NCBI GenBank assembly: GCA_046582475.1
Contig: JAYGEH010000274.1
Location: 1 to 13,258, forward strand
DNA from: GCA-2687515 sp046582475
Lineage (GTDB): Bacteria; Pseudomonadota; Alphaproteobacteria; Rhodospirillales; UBA2165
Reading direction: 5' to 3'
DNA: 13,258 bases
The translations under genes were made by a program, and so were the position numbers. The notes beneath the pieces were generated by a model, which was not told the DNA's origin, searched no databases, and saw nothing but the letters and a program-made list of their open reading frames with translations. Every line of letters starts with the position of its first letter. The stretch's first letter is position 1. This document shows positions 6,745 to 12,967 of this stretch, piece after piece.

Positions 6745-7519
6745 ATGAGCTTTGAAAAAGATTTTTTCCTGCCAACGCTTGGCGACGGAGACGGCAGTGG
6801 TCGCGTTGTCGCGTGGCTTGTCGAGGAAGGTAACACTTTCAGGAAGGGCGACGCGCTGCTTGAGGTGGAAACCGACAAAGCGGTTGTCGAAGTTCCGGCC
6901 GAAGATGATGGTGAATTGATCGGTATTGTCGTCCCCGTCGATGAGATGGCCGAACAGGGCAACGCCCTTGCGCGCATCAGAGTTGAAGGTGATCCCCCTG
7001 CTGAAGCTCCAGAGCCCGAGGCGGCCAAAGAACAGATCGAAACCAGACCTGAGGTGATCAAGTCAGAGCCCCTGTACGGGGTTATGTCTGATTTCGCCCA
7101 TTGGCATGGGTACAGAAATCAATCAGGCGTTTCTTGACGGCATGACCGGGTCGCGGTCGCTCCCTGCGCTACAGCGTGAAATGGGTAAACTGACCAGCGC
7201 CGGAACGTTCTTGCCGGGAGATGGCTATTTGACGGACCTGCTCAAACGCCTTGAAAGCAGGTATACGCGCCTGACCGGAATGTGCGACAGCGTCGCATGG
7301 CAGGGTATTCAGCAGATTGACATCACACAGGCATTGTCCAATTCTAATATTCCAACGAAGGTGATTTGGGGACGGCGTGACGACATAATTCCCTGGAAAC
7401 ATGCCCTGGCGGCTCCTGCCAGCGCGGCCCTTCATCTTGTGCCTGATGTCGGCCATATGCCGCAATGGGAGGCAAGCGCTCTGACGCAAAGCCTGCTTGG
7501 CGATATGTTGGGGACTTGA
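6745..7519 (+). pseudogene. AcoC-like E2: lipoyl domain plus alpha/beta-hydrolase domain, internally deleted and frameshifted
   Basis: The first frame (6745-7137) encodes a lipoyl domain: LPTLGDGDGSGRV, then EVETDKAVVEV with the lipoyl-accepting Lys45, and an acidic Pro/Ala linker to about residue 109. It then runs out of frame to TGA 7135-7137. From about 7082 another frame encodes LCLISPIGMGTEINQAFLDG and continues to TGA 7519, matching the C-terminal third of the alpha/beta-hydrolase domain of AcoC-type acetoin dehydrogenase E2 proteins. The hydrolase Asp is in IWGRRDDIIP and the His in VGHMPQWE. Normal AcoC proteins are about 370 residues; about 110-120 residues are missing, including the HG oxyanion segment and the GHSMGG nucleophile. 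The junction lies near 7076-7085. GAGGG (6731-6735) precedes the ATG by 9 bases. Outcomes are a free lipoyl carrier of 130 residues with a junk tail, or a dead gene; an assembly error is also possible. Confidence 0.8.
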
Positions 7520-7562
7520 TTTGGTCGCGTCTTGTTCAAAAGATTGTTAAGGGAAACACACG

Positions 7563-8354
7563 ATGGAACAGGAAGTAGGTCTCGGCAAAGAATTACCGTT
7601 ATCCGTCGTCATAACAGGCGGTGCCAGTGGTATCGGTGAGGCGGTGGTGCGGTTGTGCGTCAGCAAAGGAATTGATGTTGGCATCATTGATTTAAACGAA
7701 GAAAAAGGCGCGTCCCTGGCCGCTGAACTTGGCTCAAAGGTCGGGTTTGCAAAGGCCGATGTGTGTGACCCCGTGGGGCTGAGCGCGGCATTTTCAACAC
7801 TCGGTGAGACCATGCCACCGATTACCGGATGCTTTACCTCAGCAGGCGTGATGCCATCGAGATTGCCGATTGAGGACCATAGCCTTGATGATTTTCGCCG
7901 GGTCATGGACAACCACATATCGGGAACTTTTCTGACGTGTAAAATTGTTGGCCAGATTATGCAATCACATGGTCAAGGTTCAATTGTCACAGCGGCGTCT
8001 GTCTTGGCGATACGCCCCGGTCCTGTTCTGGGCTACGGTGCTGGTAAGGCGGCGGTTGTTAATCTGACGCAATCCCTGGCAGTTCAATGGGGCAAAAAAA
8101 ATATTAGGGTAAATACCATCTGCCCAGGTTGGGTCGACACACCATTTATTCGAAAACAAGAGGCCGAAGGCCGAGACTTGAGCCCCATTACAGCCATGAC
8201 GCCAATGGGGCGTTTCGTTAAACCGGCAGAAATCGCTGAACTGGCATATTTTCTAATGTCATCAGCATCAAGTGCCATGACCGGTTCGGTCGTCGTCGCC
8301 GATGCCGGTATCTCTCTGGCCGGGGGGTATTTACCCTACGGTGACTTGCCATAA
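7563..8354 (+). CDS. Short-chain dehydrogenase/reductase (SDR)
   Basis: A 263-residue classical SDR. The Rossmann motif TGGASGIG is at 18-25. Asp43 at the end of the second strand (GIIDLNEEKG) predicts NAD(H) preference. The usual NNAG motif is replaced by TSAG (92-95). The catalytic set is Asn117, Ser146, Tyr158 and Lys162 (YGAGK). PGWVDTPF (188-195) and the C-terminal VVADAGISLAGGY are typical. It would oxidise an alcohol or reduce a ketone of the pathway; an acetoin/diol dehydrogenase role would fit the neighbouring E1 but is only inference. It starts 43 bases after the AcoC-like pseudogene, with AAGGGA 11-14 bases before ATG, and is the last gene before the TRAP promoter region. Confidence 0.88.
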   Translation: MEQEVGLGKELPLSVVITGGASGIGEAVVRLCVSKGIDVGIIDLNEEKGASLAAELGSKVGFAKADVCDPVGLSAAFSTLGETMPPITGCFTSAGVMPSRLPIEDHSLDDFRRVMDNHISGTFLTCKIVGQIMQSHGQGSIVTAASVLAIRPGPVLGYGAGKAAVVNLTQSLAVQWGKKNIRVNTICPGWVDTPFIRKQEAEGRDLSPITAMTPMGRFVKPAEIAELAYFLMSSASSAMTGSVVVADAGISLAGGYLPYGDLP

Positions 8355-8373
8355 AAGCATGCGCCTTACCTGA

Positions 8374-8387
8374 ATACAGCGCTTACA
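8374..8387. promoter_or_regulatory. Possible auxiliary half-operator for the LacI-type regulator
   Basis: The right half GCGCTTACA (8379-8387) is identical to that of the two full boxes, but the left half does not match. Its centre is 113 bases upstream of the centre of the full box at 8487-8500, a spacing compatible with looping by a tetrameric LacI-type protein. The call is weak. Confidence 0.3.
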
Positions 8388-8463
8388 TAAATTGTTCTCA
8401 TTAATAGAATTGGAACGTTAGAAATATTATATTTTTAAATATGTTGAAGAGTTTTCAAAAAAT

Positions 8464-8492
8464 TTGACGTATATGAAAATTAGATTTGTATG
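8464..8492 (+). promoter_or_regulatory. Candidate promoter of the TRAP operon
   Basis: TTGACG (8464-8469) is followed after 17 bases by TGTATG (8487-8492), a poor -10 that lies inside the operator. Sequence upstream (8425-8463) is very A/T-rich and could act as an UP element. The -35 is identical to that before the LacI-type gene. The -10 choice is uncertain. Confidence 0.35.
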
Positions 8493-8502
8493 CGCTTACA
8501 TT
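8487..8502. promoter_or_regulatory. LacI-family operator, copy 2 (TRAP operon)
   Basis: TGTATGCGCTTACATT is identical over 16 bases to the box upstream of the LacI-type gene (2782-2797). It is about 110 bases upstream of the binding-protein start and overlaps the most likely promoter. Exact duplication over 5.7 kb of otherwise different sequence supports a shared regulator. Confidence 0.75.
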
Positions 8503-8600
8503 TCATATATATGCTAAATTTCGAATGGATTGTGTGGTAGGCTAAAATATAAGAAACCGAGATAAACGGTCAGCAAACAAGTTTGAAATCTAATTCTAAT

Positions 8601-8606
8601 GGAGAG
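8601..8606 (+). promoter_or_regulatory. Ribosome binding site fixing the TRAP binding-protein start
   Basis: GGAGAG lies 6 bases before ATG 8613. The longer frame beginning at TTG 8583 has no comparable site, so ATG 8613 is the preferred start. Confidence 0.7.
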
Positions 8607-8612
8607 ATTAAA

Positions 8613-9812
8613 ATGAAAAAGAGTAAGGAATTCATTGCAGATTACAAAGAGACTTCAGAATTCAGGGAGAGAACGGAAGTTCAAAACGAATCTCGGCGTC
8701 GGTTCTTTGAGTTGACCGGGAAATTCGGCCTCACCGCTGCGGCCGTTGCAGCAGGTGCAGGTACACTTATGAGTTCGGAAGCTTCAGCTGCCTCGGCTAA
8801 AGAAGAAAAAGAGCGTGAAAAGAGCGCGAAATATACTGCAATCATGGCGACAGCATACCCCCTTTGGAAGCAAATTGGGCTTCCCTTCGCCGTATCTGAC
8901 GCGAAAAATAACATTCAAAATGCAACTAATGGCAAAGTTTATATCAAAATGGCCGCGAATAAGGTCCTTGGTGGCGGCACTGAACTTGCCAAAAAGACGC
9001 AGGCCAATACTATCCAGTTTGGTCAGCACTCTATATCCAACCTGGCCCCGTTTGCAAAAGAAATTGATCTGATCAATTTGCCATACTGGTGTTCCTTTAA
9101 TCAGCAATTCTCGAACCTGGTACATTCCAATGCCTGGAAGGAAATTGTAGAAGAACCCGCCGCAAAAAATGGCTACAAGCTTTTCACTTATCTTGTGTTT
9201 GATCCCCGTACGGCCGCAGTCAGCAAACGCTCGGATCAGCCTATCAGAACCCCTGATGACTTGAAGGGCATTAAATTCCGTGTCCCTGGGTCAAAAATTC
9301 TGGCACAGCTTTACACAATGCTTGGTGCTAACCCGACACCAGTTGCCTGGGGTGAAACTGCGCCTGCCATTAAATCAGGCGTTGCTGATGCTCTTGACCC
9401 CTGCGTCGAGGGACTTTGGGTATTTGGCTTTGGTGAGATCCTGAGCCACGTTACTTTTGCCGGCACAGTTCCCGATGGCAACGTTATCTCCATGTCAAAG
9501 ATCTGGTACGACGGACTTGATGCTGACACACAGCACGGTATTGATACGGCTTCAGAAATGACGACACGTCAGCAAAATGCAGACGTTCAGACGGCGCGTG
9601 CCTATGCAATGGCAGAAATGGGCAAAGCCGGTGTCAAGTTCTACATCCCAAGTGCTGAAGAAATGCAGCAATGGGTTGAGAAGGCTGGACATCAAAGATC
9701 AGAATGGGACGCGACTAAAATCGAACTCGCCGGCTCCCTGAAAAACTTTGATCGCTTGCTGGAAGGGGCTAACACACCTTCCGGATATTATGTTCACGAC
9801 ATGAAAGCATAA
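8613..9812 (+). CDS. dctP: TRAP transporter periplasmic substrate-binding protein (DctP family), Tat-exported
   Basis: A 399-residue protein from ATG 8613. A charged N-region of about 27 residues leads to the twin-arginine motif SRRRFFELTG (27-36), then a hydrophobic stretch rich in Ala and Gly (39-52) and a likely cleavage around 59-62 (ASAAS). The mature part is a DctP-type solute receptor. TPDDLKGIKFRVPGSKI (213-229) contains Arg223, which in this family usually binds the carboxylate, or another anionic group, of the ligand; PTPVAWGETAPAIKSGVADALD (241-262) is the second family signature. Substrate is an organic anion not identifiable from sequence. The Tat signal, unusual but not rare among TRAP receptors, suggests folding in the cytoplasm before export. 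The first gene of the transporter operon, behind a LacI-type operator, it is followed by a hairpin that may raise its level over the membrane subunits. Confidence 0.9.
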   Translation: MKKSKEFIADYKETSEFRERTEVQNESRRRFFELTGKFGLTAAAVAAGAGTLMSSEASAASAKEEKEREKSAKYTAIMATAYPLWKQIGLPFAVSDAKNNIQNATNGKVYIKMAANKVLGGGTELAKKTQANTIQFGQHSISNLAPFAKEIDLINLPYWCSFNQQFSNLVHSNAWKEIVEEPAAKNGYKLFTYLVFDPRTAAVSKRSDQPIRTPDDLKGIKFRVPGSKILAQLYTMLGANPTPVAWGETAPAIKSGVADALDPCVEGLWVFGFGEILSHVTFAGTVPDGNVISMSKIWYDGLDADTQHGIDTASEMTTRQQNADVQTARAYAMAEMGKAGVKFYIPSAEEMQQWVEKAGHQRSEWDATKIELAGSLKNFDRLLEGANTPSGYYVHDMKA

Positions 9813-9834
9813 ATAATTGATCTCGTGTTAAATT

Positions 9835-9868
9835 GGCGGTCAGCTTCAGTGGAGGCTGACCGCCTTTG
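9835..9868 (+). terminator. Hairpin between binding protein and membrane genes (attenuator or mRNA stabiliser)
   Basis: GGCGGTCAGC (9835-9844) and GCTGACCGCC (9855-9864) form a perfect 10-bp GC-rich stem with a 10-base loop, followed by TTTGTT. The T run is short, so termination is likely partial. The position, 22 bases after the dctP stop and before dctQ, matches the common arrangement that gives excess binding protein over transporter. Confidence 0.75.
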
Positions 9869-9887
9869 TTCTGGGTAAGGTCAGTCT

Positions 9888-10400
9888 ATGAAATATTTGA
9901 GTTTCCTCAATAAATATGGCGATAAATTTTTAGCCTTGTGGCTTTATTTATTTATTGTCGTGGTCATATTTTCAGAAATTTTCCGGCGCTTTGTAATTGA
10001 ATTTTCATCGCTTTGGGGCGAAGAAACAGCAAGATTTTCTTTCATTTATATGGTTTGGATTGGCGCATCTATTGCAGTCAAGGAAAGGTTGCATATCCGT
10101 ATCGGAATAGTGGTCGACCGGCTTTCACATCAGATGCGTAATTTATTTAATATTTTTTACGGATTGCTCGGCATGTTTTTGGCCGTTGTGGCCCTCAAAT
10201 ATTCTATGGAACCCGTTATGACCTCGATTAAGTATCAGTCAGTTACCGATGGGCTGCGCATCGTTCAGGCATGGTTTTTATTTGCTGTTCCTTTCGGGTT
10301 TTCAATGATTTTGCTCCGGCTGGTACAGAATTTACTCGACGATATAAACCGGTTTAGGTCAAAACAGCCGCCTGCCATGCCCGCGAAGTTATTTGATTAG
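9888..10400 (+). CDS. dctQ: TRAP transporter small membrane subunit (DctQ family)
   Basis: A 170-residue protein of standard size with four predicted membrane segments (about 13-31, 47-66, 86-104, 127-149). Family marks are EIFRRF (30-35), WGEETARFSFIYMVWIGA (43-60) and the charged loop VKERLHIRIG (64-73). It forms the transporter with the large DctM subunit in the inner membrane. AAGG (9877-9880) lies 7 bases before ATG. It lies downstream of the hairpin, so its expression depends on readthrough or processing. Confidence 0.9.
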   Translation: MKYLSFLNKYGDKFLALWLYLFIVVVIFSEIFRRFVIEFSSLWGEETARFSFIYMVWIGASIAVKERLHIRIGIVVDRLSHQMRNLFNIFYGLLGMFLAVVALKYSMEPVMTSIKYQSVTDGLRIVQAWFLFAVPFGFSMILLRLVQNLLDDINRFRSKQPPAMPAKLFD

Positions 10401-10408
10401 AAAATAAG

Positions 10409-11719
10409 ATGCTTTATCAGGAACAAAGCTTTGTAGCTTACACACTCTCCGGCGATATCCTCATAACGATCATCGGGTTTTTCGTCCTGTTTGTGCTCGG
10501 CGTGCCAGTCTGGATTTCACTTGGTGTTACGGCGTATTTTCTTTTGTTTTTTTCTGACGTGATCCCCATCCGTTTGATCGGTGAAAGCTTGTTTGCCGGG
10601 CTGGATGTGTTTCCGCTGATTGCTGTTCCCCTGTTTATTCTGACCGGGGACGCGATGGTTCGAACGGGCCTGTCTGGCCGCTTGCTCGACCTCGCCGAGG
10701 CCTGCTTGGGCTGGGTCAGAAGTGGTTTTGGCTCATCGACGGTTCTCGGTTGTGGGTTCTTTTCATGCATCACCGGATCCGATGCAGCGGGTGCTGCAGC
10801 GATGGGCCGTATCGCACACAGCCGTTTGGTTGATAAAGGTTATCCACCCGCATATGCCGCAGCTTTGATTGCGTCTGGTTCATGCACCGGAATTTTAATT
10901 CCCCCTTCAATTGGCTACATTATCATCGGACTGGTTCTTGGAATTCCGGTTTCAACCTTATTCACCGCAGCAATTATCCCCGGCATCATCGTTCTGTTGT
11001 CGATCATGATTGCAAATATCGTGGTTAATAAAGTGACGGGGTTTGAAAACAGTACCAAGAAATTCGATGCCAAAGTATTGTACAGGGCAATCGTTGACGG
11101 CAAGTACGCAATATCTATTCCTGTGCTTATCCTGGGCGGCATTTACAGTGGCGTATTTACACCGACTGAAGCTGCCGGGGTCGCCGTTGTATATATTGTG
11201 ACGCTTGGGCTTATTCAAAAAACTATTACGTTAGATGATATTCCCAACATGCTGTTGTCATCGGTGAAAGTGAACGGGATCATTATTCCGATCATCGCCT
11301 TGTCACTGCCCGTGGCCCAGGCCCTTTCACTTATTCAGATACCCCAGCAGATTGTTCATAATCTAACCGAAATATCATCAGACCCGACATTTATAATTGG
11401 CGTAATGCTGGTGATCTTCATTATCGCCGGGGCGTTCATGGAAGCTGCACCCAACATTGTCATTTTGGGTCCGTTGCTGCTGCCGTTGGCAATTGAGATC
11501 GGTATGGACGAAATTCACTTTAGCATCTTCATGCTGACAACTCTTGGTTTGGGCTTCATCACCCCGCCGCTTGGGTTAAATTTATTCGTGCTATCTGCAA
11601 TAACGGGGATAGCTGCAATGGAGATTTCAAAATACGCCGTTCCCTTTATGGTTAGTATGCTTATTGCGGCGATAATTATTGTGAGTTTTCCGTCGCTGTC
11701 GCTGTTCTTTTTAGATTGA
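10409..11719 (+). CDS. dctM: TRAP transporter large membrane subunit (DctM family)
   Basis: A 436-residue multi-spanning protein of typical length. Family segments are present: FPLIAVPLFILTGDAMVRTG, the ion/substrate-site hairpin CITGSDAAGAAAMG, LIPPSIGYIIIGLVLGIPV, FTPTEAAGVAVV, and FITPPLGLNLFVLSAI near the C-terminus. It carries out Na+- or H+-coupled uptake of the anion delivered by DctP. It starts 8 bases after the dctQ stop codon, with only a weak purine-rich ribosome site, which suggests translational coupling. The GSDAAG variant replaces the more usual SGS(S)xA hairpin and may affect coupling; that is an inference. Confidence 0.92.
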   Translation: MLYQEQSFVAYTLSGDILITIIGFFVLFVLGVPVWISLGVTAYFLLFFSDVIPIRLIGESLFAGLDVFPLIAVPLFILTGDAMVRTGLSGRLLDLAEACLGWVRSGFGSSTVLGCGFFSCITGSDAAGAAAMGRIAHSRLVDKGYPPAYAAALIASGSCTGILIPPSIGYIIIGLVLGIPVSTLFTAAIIPGIIVLLSIMIANIVVNKVTGFENSTKKFDAKVLYRAIVDGKYAISIPVLILGGIYSGVFTPTEAAGVAVVYIVTLGLIQKTITLDDIPNMLLSSVKVNGIIIPIIALSLPVAQALSLIQIPQQIVHNLTEISSDPTFIIGVMLVIFIIAGAFMEAAPNIVILGPLLLPLAIEIGMDEIHFSIFMLTTLGLGFITPPLGLNLFVLSAITGIAAMEISKYAVPFMVSMLIAAIIIVSFPSLSLFFLD

Positions 11720-11732
11720 GAGGCCGACACTC

Positions 11733-11915
11733 ATGTCCGCAAGAACTATCAGTATCATTTTGTTTTTGGTTTATTTCGCCGATATTTTAGTCAAAAAAAC
11801 GATGGGATTTGGGGGGACGTATCAACTCCCCTATACCGCCGCCTACCTGACGCTGTTTTTCGCAGTTGGATTCTTTTTGATATCAATCATCCCCAATTTC
11901 AAGAAACTCGATTAA
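11733..11915 (+). CDS. Small two-helix membrane protein in the TRAP operon
   Basis: A 60-residue protein that I do not recognise as a named family. Two hydrophobic segments (about 5-20 and 34-54) flank a short charged/Gly loop (KKTMGFGG), and it ends with the basic NFKKLD. A good ribosome site GAGAGG (11718-11723) overlaps the dctM stop codon and lies 9 bases before ATG, so it looks genuinely translated and coupled to dctM. The position suggests an accessory or assembly partner of the transporter. Function is unknown. Confidence 0.65.
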   Translation: MSARTISIILFLVYFADILVKKTMGFGGTYQLPYTAAYLTLFFAVGFFLISIIPNFKKLD

Positions 11916-11970
11916 GCGCTATTACGATTGTGCATTCACGGTAAATCCGCTGTTTTTATGAGATAATAAG

Positions 11971-12855
11971 ATGACAAAAATCCCTAAAATTGCGTTCATC
12001 GGCCTTGGTATAATGGGCGAACCCATGGCAAAAAACATGATCGCCAAGGGGTTTGATGTTGCCGTTTGTGACGTTAGCACCACAGCCTTGCAGAATTTTG
12101 ATGACCTGAATTGTACCCGCTCAAGTGATCCCGGTGAAGCAGCGGCAGGGCGAGATGTCATCATCACAATGCTGGCGACGAGCGACATCGTCAGCGACGT
12201 TCTGTTCGGTGAAAACGGGGCCCTACACTCGGCTGCTCCAGATAGCCTGGTCATTGAAATGTCGACAGGCTCGTACCCTCAATTTATGGATATTGCCAAA
12301 GCCGTTCATGAGAGCAGCCACCGCATTATTGACGCCCCAGTCGGGAGGTCTCCAAGAGAGGCGGTAAGCGGTAATTTACTGGTGATGGCAGGTGGGGCGA
12401 ATGATGATGTCTCGAATTCGATGCCGATTTTTGAAGCTGTCGGGGATACCATCATCCATGTTGGCCCTTTGGGTGATGGTCTGAAAACCAAGCTCGTCAA
12501 CAATTATATGTCGATGGTAAATCATGTTCTCACCGGCGAGGTTCTGGCTTTCGCCCATAAAATTGACCTTGATGTCAACACAACCGTAGAAGTATTGAGC
12601 ACAACGTCGGCAGGTCGCGGTCAATTGCTTACGAACTTCCCGAAAAAGGTGCTTGCTGGTGATACGACACCGGATTTCCCCATATGGATGGGTATAAAAG
12701 ACCTGCGGATGGCTCTGGAGCTTGCAGACCTCGGCGAATGCGAAGGAAAATTCGGAAAGTTATCGCGCGACCTCTTCATCGCGGCAGAAGAAAAAGGGAT
12801 GGGTAAATTGGATTGCACCGCCATTCTTAATTTTCTGAAAGATCACAAAATATAA
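11971..12855 (+). CDS. Beta-hydroxyacid dehydrogenase, YihU-like (sulfolactaldehyde/4-hydroxybutyrate/3-hydroxyisobutyrate dehydrogenase family)
   Basis: A 294-residue NAD(P)-dependent enzyme. An N-terminal Rossmann domain with GLGIMGEPMAKNM (11-23) is followed by the all-helical C-terminal domain. Asp34 at the end of strand 2 (AVCDVS) favours NAD. The substrate loop reads DAPVGRSPREAVSG (121-134), not the DAPVSGG of tartronate-semialdehyde or 3-hydroxyisobutyrate enzymes. The catalytic Lys174 is in KLVNNYMS, with Asn177, Asn178 and Ser181, and Lys243-Asp244 follow in GIKDL. From memory of E. coli YihU (sulfolactaldehyde reductase), the PVGR loop, VLFGENG, KLxNNYMS and the AGxG-(S/T)xxPxKVLxGD segment all align closely. 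YihU Arg123, Asn174 and Ser178 correspond to Arg126, Asn177 and Ser181 here. A sulfonated or other anionic C3-C4 hydroxy/aldehyde substrate is therefore plausible. It follows the TRAP genes by 55 bases, probably in the same operon. Confidence 0.88.
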   Translation: MTKIPKIAFIGLGIMGEPMAKNMIAKGFDVAVCDVSTTALQNFDDLNCTRSSDPGEAAAGRDVIITMLATSDIVSDVLFGENGALHSAAPDSLVIEMSTGSYPQFMDIAKAVHESSHRIIDAPVGRSPREAVSGNLLVMAGGANDDVSNSMPIFEAVGDTIIHVGPLGDGLKTKLVNNYMSMVNHVLTGEVLAFAHKIDLDVNTTVEVLSTTSAGRGQLLTNFPKKVLAGDTTPDFPIWMGIKDLRMALELADLGECEGKFGKLSRDLFIAAEEKGMGKLDCTAILNFLKDHKI

Positions 12856-12967
12856 ATTTCCTGATCAACATCTACAGTGATTGAACCTAACCCTTGCATG
12901 TTTGATCTGCCTGTTTTTCAGCGATCAGGGATATGCAGGAAAAGGGCCGTCCTTGATCCTCCCCCAC
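12856..12967. other. Short gap between the YihU-like gene and the IS
   Basis: No gene is seen. CCTGATC (12860-12866) recurs inverted as GATCAGG (12923-12929), too far apart and without a T run to be a convincing terminator. The true downstream end of the catabolic operon may have been altered by the IS insertion. Confidence 0.4.

Noticed and set aside
11911..11926. ATTAAGCGCTATTA as another LacI-type box
   Set aside because: Only 9 of 14 positions match and it overlaps the stop codon of the small membrane protein; likely chance.
12860..12929. CCTGATC...GATCAGG as operon terminator
   Set aside because: Arms are only 7 bases and 56 bases apart with no T run.
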